Below, in pieces: positions 7,695 through 15,024 of a DNA stretch of 56,388 bases. Made by a program: the position numbers and the translations under genes. Position 1 is the stretch's first letter, and the number at the start of each line of letters is the position of its first letter. The DNA comes from CAYUNN01 sp964607015 (GTDB taxonomy: Bacteria; Patescibacteriota; Minisyncoccia; Minisyncoccales; JAGGXC01): contig CAZSHN010000002.1 of NCBI GenBank assembly GCA_964607015.1, positions 1 through 56,388 of the forward strand, in the 5' to 3' direction. A model generated the notes under the pieces. The model was given only the letters and a program-made list of their open reading frames with translations. It was not told the origin of the DNA and ran no database searches.

Positions 7695-7717
7695 GCACAC
7701 CAGCAGTCCCGGCGCGC
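7695..7717 (-). terminator. Orphan tRNA-type terminator (repeat copy B)
   Basis: Minus-strand stem GCGCGCC/GGTGTGC (with G-U pairs) followed by TTTTTATT. It shares CTCGCTT, the GGGACTGC loop and GC-rich stem with copy A at 6251-6272. On the minus strand it follows the decayed tRNA 3' end at 7750-7775 and no intact gene. This suggests it is the original terminator of tRNA-Gln, now separated from it. Confidence 0.55.
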
Positions 7718-7749
7718 GAAAATCTCTAAGCGAGGAAGAGTGTACTTGC

Positions 7750-7775
7750 GTGCTGCGATACTAGGATTCGAACCT
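7750..7775 (-). repeat. Partial tRNA-Gln 3' end, att-like direct repeat (left copy)
   Basis: These 26 bases match 9736-9761, the 3' end of the intact tRNA-Gln, with two mismatches. The copy covers the T-loop (GGTTCGAATCC) and acceptor 3' strand, but nothing 5' of the T-arm. The same orientation and the position 2 kb downstream of the tRNA fit an attachment-site duplication left by integration into a tRNA 3' end. Confidence 0.7.
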
Positions 7776-7817
7776 TATTCTGTTCGCACTACTGATATAG
7801 GATATTTTTAGGTTCGT

Positions 7818-7845
7818 TTGCATTTAAAAAAATACATGCTATATT
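7818..7845 (+). promoter_or_regulatory. Promoter of the GNAT-ASCH gene
   Basis: TTGCAT, 16 bases, then TATATT with an extended TGC. It gives a leader of about 100 nt holding two hairpins: CAGGAA/TTCCTG at 7856-7875 and ATCTCT/AGAGAT at 7910-7924. The second lies 12 nt before the Shine-Dalgarno AAGGAG at 7937-7942. Confidence 0.55.
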
Positions 7846-7951
7846 AATCTAGATTCAGGAAGTCTTGAATTCCTGTAAACAGTTCTTTTAAAATTAATGA
7901 GTTACACATATCTCTCTTAGAGATAGTAGCTCGGCAAAGGAGAAGAAAAAA

Positions 7952-9304
7952 ATGGAAAATAAGAAAGCAATAATTAGAAAAGCTCGAAAAGGAGACTTTG
8001 AATGGATTAAAAACCTGATGCAGGACGCTTTAGAACCTTACTATGGAGGAGATCATAAAGCACACGCAAAACGTATATTCAATGCTCATATTAAAGGAGG
8101 CATTGATCGAATTGGATTTTTCTCTTTTGAACAACGCATGTTTGTCGCAGAAGTTAATAACCAGATCGCTGGAATGATCCATTTAGTTGGAAAACGTCAA
8201 TCAACATACAAGATTAGCCCACTCATCGTTTCACCTAAATTTCGAGGATGCCTAGGGATAGGAAGCAGACTTTTGTATTTTGCTGAAAAATATGCAAGAA
8301 AAAACCAGGCACGCCAACTATATTGTACTGTAGCAAAGCAAAATATTGCATCCCTGCAATTTTTCCTTCGCAAGGGGTTCATTCAAGCAGGAAGCTCTGA
8401 AAGCCATTACAAAAATGGCATAACAGAAACAATGCTCTACAAGCCATTGTACGGAATAAGTAAAATAACATCCTTAGATCAACTTCATGTATCTGTTCTG
8501 CCATTTGACGAAAAAAACACTGGCATAAAAGAGCAAATTGAAAGATTGTTGCTGGGAAAACTTCAGAATTCTTTTGAAGGAATTACCGATGAATGGGTTC
8601 GTGCCCTTTTTGACGGTTACAGTCGGAGAAACAGTAAAGACATTAACACAAAATACAAGCTTATTTACGTAGCCACAGATAGTACAGGAAGAGTCATTGG
8701 TATAGTCGGGGCAACACCGAAAAAAGGAAGTCCAATTAAGATAATGCCTTTTATTGCAACAAATATAGTTGCCTTCGAAGCACTATTAATCGATCTTCCC
8801 TATCAATTGGCCCGATACGGTCATAAACTTTACATTCATCTTAATCCGAGTTCAGACGAAGTTGTTTCCCTCCAAAGACTTGGATGGAAATTAGATGCAG
8901 TAATGCCTGCGGCATATCATCAAAATATTATCACTCAACAATGGAGCTTGGATGTAGGAGAAGGTACCATGAGAACAATGAGAGTAAAAAGAAGGTTTTT
9001 TAACCTAATAAAGTCAGAAGCAAAAACGCTGGAAGTTCGTGTTCGATACAAAAACATTGACCGAATTCAAGCAGGAGAAATTATTTCCTTGGTCACGCAT
9101 AACGAGAGTATGAAAATAAAAGTAAAAAATGTTCGACACTATCACAGTTTCGAACAAATGCTCCAAAGAGAACCATGGGAAAAAATAGCCCCAGAATTAA
9201 ATTCCAAAGAAGAGGTTTTTTCTTTGTTAAAACAAATATATCCTTACCGCAAAGAAAAACTTGGTGTTGTAGTTTTCGAGTTTTCTCGTCCTAGCAACAT
9301 TTAA
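7952..9304 (+). CDS. GNAT-GNAT-ASCH three-domain protein
   Basis: A 450-residue protein. Residues 5-165 are a GNAT N-acetyltransferase with the acetyl-CoA loop SPKFRGCLGIGSRLL and the LQFFLRKGFIQAG end. Residues about 180-320 look like a second GNAT fold (YVATDSTGRVIGIVG and VVSLQRLGWKLDAV) without the RxxGxG loop. Residues about 328-450 are an ASCH domain with the hallmark SEAKTLEVRVRYKNIDRIQAGE. ASCH domains belong to the PUA-like fold and include the E. coli N4-acetylcytidine amidohydrolase YqfB, so a role in acetylating or sensing a modified nucleoside is possible but inferred. Strong AAGGAG site, 9 nt spacing. CGN arginine codons suggest recent transfer. Confidence 0.75.
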   Translation: MENKKAIIRKARKGDFEWIKNLMQDALEPYYGGDHKAHAKRIFNAHIKGGIDRIGFFSFEQRMFVAEVNNQIAGMIHLVGKRQSTYKISPLIVSPKFRGCLGIGSRLLYFAEKYARKNQARQLYCTVAKQNIASLQFFLRKGFIQAGSSESHYKNGITETMLYKPLYGISKITSLDQLHVSVLPFDEKNTGIKEQIERLLLGKLQNSFEGITDEWVRALFDGYSRRNSKDINTKYKLIYVATDSTGRVIGIVGATPKKGSPIKIMPFIATNIVAFEALLIDLPYQLARYGHKLYIHLNPSSDEVVSLQRLGWKLDAVMPAAYHQNIITQQWSLDVGEGTMRTMRVKRRFFNLIKSEAKTLEVRVRYKNIDRIQAGEIISLVTHNESMKIKVKNVRHYHSFEQMLQREPWEKIAPELNSKEEVFSLLKQIYPYRKEKLGVVVFEFSRPSNI

Positions 9305-9317
9305 GATTGCCTCAAAT

Positions 9318-9352
9318 GTCCAGTGAGCTCATATAGCAACTGGACTTTTTTT
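9318..9352 (+). terminator. Terminator of the GNAT-ASCH gene
   Basis: A perfect 7-bp stem (GTCCAGT/ACTGGAC) followed by T7. The stop codon of the convergent gene at 9351 lies in the T-run. Confidence 0.85.
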
Positions 9353-9692
9353 ATTTAACTAACTCTATTTTTATACCAACAGCATTATATTTCTGCTGTT
9401 CTTCTTTTGAGTAAAATTTATTAACTTCTTTAATTAGTTCTTCTTTTGAGTTTCCGCCAAATTTTTCCGGAGGAAAATCAGAAAAAAGTTCTTCAAAAGA
9501 ACTGTAGAGATAAATAGCCTTTACTTTCGTTAATATTTTTTGAGAAGAATCGTCTTTGTAAGTAAATTCAATTTGGTCACCAACACTAATCCTTTGACGT
9601 TTTTCGTCATACAACCTAGACTCAATATTTTTATTACTACTAACAACCTTCCTAAAAGGAATGGCAGCTAATTTCATTTGGTGTTTTGTCAT
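9351..9692 (-). CDS. Stand-alone ASCH domain protein
   Basis: A 113-residue protein that is essentially one ASCH domain. It has SNKNIESRLYDEKRQRISVG (the K-x-[IL]-E-x-R hallmark near residues 20-40), DQIEFTYKDD, and YLYSSFEELFSDFP, matching SFEQMLQREP at the same place in the neighbouring GNAT-ASCH protein. Both therefore share one domain family, although overall identity is low. It lies just downstream of tRNA-Gln on the same strand, with no convincing promoter of its own, so it may be read through from the tRNA. It probably binds RNA or a nucleoside. Confidence 0.78.
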   Translation of the reverse strand: MTKHQMKLAAIPFRKVVSSNKNIESRLYDEKRQRISVGDQIEFTYKDDSSQKILTKVKAIYLYSSFEELFSDFPPEKFGGNSKEELIKEVNKFYSKEEQQKYNAVGIKIELVK

Positions 9693-9738
9693 ATTTTTAA
9701 TTAAAAAATTAATTCCTCTCAGTTTCTCAAACCGTGTG

Positions 9739-9809
9739 CTGCGGGACTAGGATTCGAACCTAGATAGACAGCTCCAAAAGCTGTTGTCCTACCATTAGAC
9801 GATCCCGCA
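9739..9809 (-). tRNA. tRNA-Gln (anticodon UUG)
   Basis: A 71-nt cloverleaf: acceptor TGCGGGA/TCCCGCA, anticodon arm ACAGC-TTTTGGA-GCTGT giving anticodon TTG, T-arm CTAGG-TTCGAAT-CCTAG. The discriminator is G and CCA is not encoded (CAC follows). Its 3' end is duplicated at 7750-7775. It lies 7 nt downstream of the stop codon of the phosphodiesterase-like gene. Confidence 0.9.
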
Positions 9810-9815
9810 AGACTA

Positions 9816-11288
9816 TTATCTATTTAAATACATATTAAAGAAATTGTAAAGTTCCTTTGAATCTTTGTTTCCTTCAAAAGAATCAGGAGATAAAGGAGTT
9901 ATTAAAAAAGCACTTTGTTCTTTTATGCTAACTCCTCCATGACAACTAAAATTAGAAGAAAAACTAACAACTTTATCTTTTACTTTATCATTAACAACAA
10001 TCAAATCACCAGAAAACTCCATCTTAATTAAATCAACAAGCATCTTTAGAACAAAGTCTCTGTCAAAAACACCCGCTAAAGGATCTTTTCTTTCTATTTT
10101 TTCTTTAGAATCATTTAAAATTATTCTTCCTTCTTTTCCTAAAATAAGTATTCCTTCTTTAGAATTAACTAATAACAATTTAGTTACTTCGTGATTTAAA
10201 AGAAAATAAGCAAAACCAGGATATTTTTCATTAATATCTTCAAGAAGTAGCTTTCTACTAGAATCGTTAAAATAGATGTGGCCAATATTTGATAAAGGAA
10301 CAAAGTTTATCTTTTTATCCGAAAAATCCTTTTCGTCTCCAAGGTAAGCCTTCATTAAATTACGAAAAGGTTTACTCATCTGATCAAGCCAAGGAATTTT
10401 AACTATTGATTCCTCTATTTGATCTATGAAAGATTGATCTTGAAACTGGTCTCCTCTTCCAATTTCAGTTTCCAGCTTCTCTTCAAGAACAAAATCAAAT
10501 CTCTTTCCAAAATTATCTTCAAAAGAGGTAGATCTTTTTTGACCATGATCAGACATAACAAAGAAATCATAATCTATATCTTTACTTTCTTTGAGAAGAT
10601 TATAAATATCCTCTACCTTTTTATCTATTTTCCTAATTACTTTTTTTGTAAGGAAGCTGTTCTTTCCAAACATATGAGACCTTCTATCATAACCACTAAA
10701 ATTAACAAAAATATAAGGAGTCCCCTTTTCTATTTCTTTTTTAACAAGCAAGAAAGTAGCTTTTCTCAAGACACAATCTACAAAAAAACCACTAAAGAAA
10801 TTTACTCGATGAAGCCTGGTAACCAAAGAAAGAATCAAATCTATTAATAAGACAAAAGGGCTAAGAAAAATATAAAAAGCTACTTCTAGCTTAGAAAAAT
10901 TATCAATAACATTAGCAAGGTCAAAATTAGAAACAGAAAAGTTATCCTTTGCTCCTCCGGAAAATATAGAACCAATTGTCACTCCTTTTTTAAAAACACC
11001 ATTCTGCCATTTTTTCTCCATTCTCTTCGCTTCTTTCTTATTAAACAAACTTCTAAATCTTCTATTCTGTTTGTCGTACCAAGTAAGACCGGGAACATCA
11101 ACAGATTCTTTATGCATTAATCCAGCTTGAAGATTTAAGGCAGGAAGCCCACAATAAATTCTCTCTAATTCTGCCTCTTTATTTTTAACTAGCTTATTCA
11201 AAAAAGGAGCCCTTCCTTTTTCAATTGCTCCTTTTATTCCCTGATAAGACAATCCGTCTATTTCTATGATTATAAAGCCTTTTTTCAT
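9816..11288 (-). CDS. Alkaline-phosphatase-superfamily phosphodiesterase-like protein
   Basis: A 490-residue protein of the nucleotide pyrophosphatase/phosphodiesterase fold. Metal ligands are visible: IEIDGLS (Asp11), SGYDRRSHMFG (Asp and His near 200), VMSDHGQ (Asp-His near 245) and FSCHGGVS (His near 460). The usual nucleophile segment, P-S/T-x-T-P-x, reads YCGLPALNLQAG here, with no Thr or Ser in place, so activity is uncertain. A hydrophobic stretch (FYIFLSPFVLLIDLILSLV, near 140-160) may attach it to the membrane. It is 6 nt from dnaX, probably in one transcript, ending at tRNA-Gln. Confidence 0.72.
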   Translation of the reverse strand: MKKGFIIIEIDGLSYQGIKGAIEKGRAPFLNKLVKNKEAELERIYCGLPALNLQAGLMHKESVDVPGLTWYDKQNRRFRSLFNKKEAKRMEKKWQNGVFKKGVTIGSIFSGGAKDNFSVSNFDLANVIDNFSKLEVAFYIFLSPFVLLIDLILSLVTRLHRVNFFSGFFVDCVLRKATFLLVKKEIEKGTPYIFVNFSGYDRRSHMFGKNSFLTKKVIRKIDKKVEDIYNLLKESKDIDYDFFVMSDHGQKRSTSFEDNFGKRFDFVLEEKLETEIGRGDQFQDQSFIDQIEESIVKIPWLDQMSKPFRNLMKAYLGDEKDFSDKKINFVPLSNIGHIYFNDSSRKLLLEDINEKYPGFAYFLLNHEVTKLLLVNSKEGILILGKEGRIILNDSKEKIERKDPLAGVFDRDFVLKMLVDLIKMEFSGDLIVVNDKVKDKVVSFSSNFSCHGGVSIKEQSAFLITPLSPDSFEGNKDSKELYNFFNMYLNR

Positions 11289-11294
11289 TTTAAC

Positions 11295-12416
11295 TTATTC
11301 GCTATCCATAATATCTACCGCCTGCACCAACGCAAGCTCTAAGGGTAGCTGGGAAATAGAAGAATACCTTGTTTTTGCTTCTGCCTCTAAAAACAAGTTT
11401 AAAATATTGCGAATCTGTTTTTCGGAAAAAGACTTAATCTGATTTTCAAGTCTTTCTTTTTCTTCCTTAGTTAAGCTCTCAACAAAAGGATCATCAAAAT
11501 CAGAACTAATTTTCAAAAGCAATGCTTGTCTTAAATAGCTTATTAAAGCGGATAAAAACTCTTGAGGATCATAACCGGCACCGAAAGTTTTATTCAAGAA
11601 CTCAAGAGCTCCTTTATTATTTTTATCAACGATAAAATCAACAAACTCTCCTACTATTTCTACTTCAACTGCTCCCAAGAGACCTCTAATATCCTCTGTT
11701 TTTATTTCTTTCCCATTGCCAGAAAAAGTTAACACTTGATCTAAAAATCCTTCTGCATCTCTTATTGATCCTTCAGAATTAAGAGCAATTAAATTAAGAG
11801 CCTTCTCTTCTATTTTAATTCCTTCTTTCTTAACAATGAATTTCATCTTCTTAATAATCTCTGGAGCTCTTAATTTCCTGAAATCAAATCTTTGGCAGCG
11901 AGAAACAATAGTTCCTATCATCTTATGGGCTTCAGTAGTAGCAAGAATGAAGATAGCATGAGCTGGAGGTTCTTCTAATGTCTTCAGCAAAGCATTAGCC
12001 GCATCTTTAGATAATTGATGGCATTCGTCTATAATAAAAACCTTGTATTTTAATTTACTTGGAGAAAAACGAATACCACTTTTAAGATCTCTTATCTCGT
12101 CAATTCCTCGATGAGACGCAGCATCAATTTCAATCAAATCTATTGCTCTTCCTTTCTCAATTTCCAAACAAGAGGAGCACTTATTACATGGTTCAAATTC
12201 TCCTTTCTTTTTATTTTCACAATTAACTGCCTTAGCTAACAAACGAGCAATAGTAGTCTTTCCTGTTCCTCTTGGACCAGAAAACAAATAAGCATGAGAA
12301 ACCATCTCTTCAGAAAGAGCGTTGGTTAAAGTTTTAACAACATGATCTTGCCCAACTACTTCAGAGAATTTAGTTGGACGATATTTTCTATATAATACTA
12401 AGTTTTCTTTTTCCAT
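11295..12416 (-). CDS. dnaX: DNA polymerase III subunit gamma (short DnaX)
   Basis: Clamp-loader ATPase of 373 residues. The start is the ATG at 12416 (MEKENLVLYRKYRP, the family N-terminus); the frame stays open upstream without a plausible start. Walker A is GPRGTGKTT, followed by the zinc module (CNKCSSC preceded by a more distant Cys), Walker B IDECHQLS, and the SRC motif SRCQRFDF. The protein stops after the domain III helices, so it is a gamma-type product; no tau extension that binds polymerase is encoded. It lies 90 nt from a divergent small gene. Confidence 0.95.
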   Translation of the reverse strand: MEKENLVLYRKYRPTKFSEVVGQDHVVKTLTNALSEEMVSHAYLFSGPRGTGKTTIARLLAKAVNCENKKKGEFEPCNKCSSCLEIEKGRAIDLIEIDAASHRGIDEIRDLKSGIRFSPSKLKYKVFIIDECHQLSKDAANALLKTLEEPPAHAIFILATTEAHKMIGTIVSRCQRFDFRKLRAPEIIKKMKFIVKKEGIKIEEKALNLIALNSEGSIRDAEGFLDQVLTFSGNGKEIKTEDIRGLLGAVEVEIVGEFVDFIVDKNNKGALEFLNKTFGAGYDPQEFLSALISYLRQALLLKISSDFDDPFVESLTKEEKERLENQIKSFSEKQIRNILNLFLEAEAKTRYSSISQLPLELALVQAVDIMDSE

Positions 12417-12505
12417 ATTTAAATATTTTAACATAGCATAAGACAACTTGAAACAGTTGACATTGTAGAATAATGACTTATTATTCAACCGAGGAAAGAT
12501 TAACG

Positions 12506-12766
12506 ATGAGCTTTGAAAAAGAGATAATAGAAGGAAGAAAAGGACAAAAGATAGAAATAAGAGGAAGAGAAGTAAAAGAAATAATAATCAGGGATTGCAA
12601 CAAAACCAGAATATTCATATCAGATAATAACAATCTAGAAAGCGTTCATATTAAAAACTCTTACCTCAGAAACCTAACCTTAGCCCTTTCAAAATCAGAA
12701 ATAAAGATAGAGAATACAAAGATAAAAGATGCCTTTATTGTAATAGAAAACAAAAAGAACCCATAA
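12506..12766 (+). CDS. Small beta-rich protein, function unknown
   Basis: An 86-residue protein. The ATG at 12506 is chosen because GAGGAAAG lies 7 nt upstream; the frame is open to 12473. The sequence alternates hydrophobic and polar residues (EIIIRDCNKTRIFISDNNNL, then VHIKNSYLRNLTL and IKIENTKIKDAFIVIE), with N-rich turns. This suggests a short right-handed beta-helix or beta-sandwich. No family is recognised. It is divergent from dnaX and has its own terminator, whose loop contains the stop codon. Confidence 0.65.
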   Translation: MSFEKEIIEGRKGQKIEIRGREVKEIIIRDCNKTRIFISDNNNLESVHIKNSYLRNLTLALSKSEIKIENTKIKDAFIVIENKKNP

Positions 12767-12786
12767 AAATGGGTTCATTTTTTTTA
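12757..12786 (+). terminator. Bidirectional terminator between the small gene and gtrA
   Basis: A perfect 7-bp stem (GAACCCA/TGGGTTC) with T8 on the plus side and TTTTT on the minus side. It serves the convergent genes on both sides. Confidence 0.85.
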
Positions 12787-12799
12787 CAAAAACCTATTA

Positions 12800-13462
12800 C
12801 TATTTCTTGAAGACAAGAAACTTGTAACCAACAAAATTCCAAACAAAGGCAGCAAAGGCAGCTATAACGATTGAGATATTCCCCCAAATCTTAACTGTTG
12901 TTCCGAACTGAGGACCAATATATTTTGATACAAAGGTAGCAACTCCTACATTGATTGCAAGCCCAAGCAGAGTAACCAAATAAAGTTTTCCGAATTCTTT
13001 TGTCCTGGACTCAGAATCTCTTTTGTTGAAAGTCCAATACTTGTTCCAGAAATAAGAATTTACAGCTCCGGCACTAAAAGAAACAGCCTTTATAGCAGCA
13101 AAAGCTAAAGCTCCAATAGTAATTCCTTTAATAAAGGCTTCATCTTGATTTGCAAACAAAACAGGCAAAGCAGAAGGCAATAAAATATAAAACAATAAAT
13201 TGAATATTCCCAAATCAACTAAAGTATTCAGAACTCCTGCAAGAAAGCATCTTGCTATCTGCAAAAGAACTGGCATCTTACGAGACATGACAGAAGCAAC
13301 AAAAATCATTCCAATAGCACCGATTGGAAGAACAACAAACAGTAAAATAGGATAATCTCCAACAATAGGTAGTTTTAGCCCAATAAAACTTAAAATAAAA
13401 AAACCTATTAAAGCAGAGATTAACCCAATAGTTACAGAACCTAAAATATCACTTTTCCTCAT
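12800..13462 (-). CDS. GtrA-family membrane protein
   Basis: A 220-residue integral membrane protein. Residues about 70-220 are a GtrA domain of four helices: ARCFLAGVLNTLVDLGIFNL, then NSYFWNKYWTF, and the final WNFVGYKFLVFKK, all family signatures. Two additional N-terminal helices (TIGLISALIGFFILSFIG and ILLFVVLPIGAIGMIFVAS) precede it. GtrA proteins are thought to flip undecaprenyl- or polyprenyl-linked sugars for cell-surface glycans. No glycosyltransferase is adjacent. Confidence 0.85.
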   Translation of the reverse strand: MRKSDILGSVTIGLISALIGFFILSFIGLKLPIVGDYPILLFVVLPIGAIGMIFVASVMSRKMPVLLQIARCFLAGVLNTLVDLGIFNLLFYILLPSALPVLFANQDEAFIKGITIGALAFAAIKAVSFSAGAVNSYFWNKYWTFNKRDSESRTKEFGKLYLVTLLGLAINVGVATFVSKYIGPQFGTTVKIWGNISIVIAAFAAFVWNFVGYKFLVFKK

Positions 13463-13547
13463 ATTTTTAATAATAAATTATTTTTTTAATATTACTCATT
13501 ATATCATAAATATATTTAAAAATAAGGTGTGAAAAACTAAAAGAATG

Positions 13548-13556
13548 TGATAAAAT
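13548..13556 (+). promoter_or_regulatory. Extended -10 directly before cysS
   Basis: TGATAAAAT ends 8 nt before the cysS ATG at 13565; no Shine-Dalgarno lies between, so the message is probably leaderless. Confidence 0.5.
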
Positions 13557-13564
13557 AAAAATCG

Positions 13565-14977
13565 ATGATAAAAGTATACAATACCCTATCAAAAGAAAAA
13601 GAAGCCTTAAAACCTCTTAAAGACAAAGAGATCAATCTTTTTGTTTGCGGTCCTACTGTTTATGACTTCTCTCATATCGGTCATGCTAGAACTTATATTA
13701 TCTTTGATGTAATCGTAAATTACCTCAAAAGCCAAGGTTTCAAACTTTTTTACCTTCAAAATATAACAGACATTGATGACAAGATTATAAAAAGAGCAAA
13801 AGAAAAAAACAAAGAATGGAAAGAGATCGCTAAAAAGTTTGAACTAGAATATAAGAAAGACATGAAAGAGCTAAGAATAGACAGCGTAGACAAATACGCT
13901 AAAGCAACTGACTATATCCAAGCAATAGAAAGCCAGGTGAAAAGATTAATGGAAAAAGGATTTGCTTACAAATTAAATGATGGAATTTATTATGATATAA
14001 GCAAATTCAAAGAATACGGAAAACTATCAAAAAGAAAAGCAGAAAAATCAGAAGATGCAATCTCAAGGATTGATAAAAACAAAAATAAAAGAAACAAAGG
14101 AGATTTTTGTCTCTGGAAATTCTCAAAACCAAACGAACCTAGCTGGAAAAGTAATCTTGGCGAAGGAAGACCTGGCTGGCATATAGAAGATACTGCAATT
14201 ACTGAAAAAGAATTTGGTTTTCAATACGATATTCACGGAGGAGCCCGAGATCTAATCTTCCCTCACCATGAAGCAGAAATAAGTCAGATGGAAGCTTTGT
14301 CAGGCAAAAAACCAATGGCAAAATACTGGCTGCATACAGGTTTCTTAAGAGTTGAAGGAAGAAAGATGTCTAAGTCTTTAGGAAACTTTATTACCATAAA
14401 AGAATTCTTAAAAGAAAACTCTCCGAACCTTTTAAGATTTCTTATTATTAAAAGCCATTACCGTTCTCCAATAAATTATAGTGAAGCAAAGTTAATCAAA
14501 ACAGAAAAAGAGCTTGAAAGAATAGAAGAATTTGTTGCCAGATTAAAAGAAATTAAAAACAACAAAAGCAGCAAATCAAAGCTCGCAGAGAAAACAAGAA
14601 AGGAATTTCAAAAAGCAATGAATGATGATTTCAATACTCCGGAAGCAATCGCCTCAATCTTTAATCTAGTTAATAAAGGAAACAAGTTAATAGACCAAGA
14701 AAAAATAAGCAAAAAAGAAGCAGAAGAAATAATTAATCTCCTAAAAGAAATCGATAAAATATTCAAAATTGATCTAACGAAAACAGACGATAGGATTACC
14801 TTAAAAAATAAAGTTCAAATATCAAAGAAATTAAACGCACTTATCAATAAAAGAGAAAAGCACAGAAAAAACAAAGACTGGGAAAAGGCTGACAAAGCAA
14901 GAAAAGAAATAGAAAAACTAGGATACAGAATAAAAGACACTAAGGAGGGACCAAAAATAAAGAAATTTAGCAAATAA
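13565..14977 (+). CDS. cysS: Cysteinyl-tRNA synthetase
   Basis: A class I synthetase of 470 residues charging tRNA-Cys. Signature HIGH is in YDFSHIGHART (near residue 37) and KMSKS in EGRKMSKSLGNF (near 270). Zinc ligands include Cys28 (FVCGPT), the Cys in DFCLW, and IFPHHEAE. The C-terminal DALR-like helical domain ends in basic residues. It opens a plus-strand run with dnaB and recR. Confidence 0.97.
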   Translation: MIKVYNTLSKEKEALKPLKDKEINLFVCGPTVYDFSHIGHARTYIIFDVIVNYLKSQGFKLFYLQNITDIDDKIIKRAKEKNKEWKEIAKKFELEYKKDMKELRIDSVDKYAKATDYIQAIESQVKRLMEKGFAYKLNDGIYYDISKFKEYGKLSKRKAEKSEDAISRIDKNKNKRNKGDFCLWKFSKPNEPSWKSNLGEGRPGWHIEDTAITEKEFGFQYDIHGGARDLIFPHHEAEISQMEALSGKKPMAKYWLHTGFLRVEGRKMSKSLGNFITIKEFLKENSPNLLRFLIIKSHYRSPINYSEAKLIKTEKELERIEEFVARLKEIKNNKSSKSKLAEKTRKEFQKAMNDDFNTPEAIASIFNLVNKGNKLIDQEKISKKEAEEIINLLKEIDKIFKIDLTKTDDRITLKNKVQISKKLNALINKREKHRKNKDWEKADKARKEIEKLGYRIKDTKEGPKIKKFSK

Positions 14978-15024
14978 AATCCCTTGTAAAGCAAAATAAA
15001 TTTTGCTAAATTCAAGATAGAATA

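Larger units (their letters stand above)
7776..9735. mobile_element. Putative 2-kb integrated element at tRNA-Gln
   Basis: The segment lies between a partial and an intact copy of the tRNA-Gln 3' end in direct orientation. Its main gene uses CGN arginine codons freely, unlike the AGA-rich neighbours, and runs against the surrounding minus-strand genes. It carries two ASCH-domain genes. No integrase or recombinase gene is present, so this would be a non-autonomous element or a remnant after deletion. The boundaries are inferred from the repeats alone. Confidence 0.5.

Noticed and set aside
12417..12488. N-terminal extension of dnaX to 12488
   Set aside because: DnaX proteins begin close to the LYRKYRP motif; the extra 24 residues have no similarity and overlap the divergent gene's leader.
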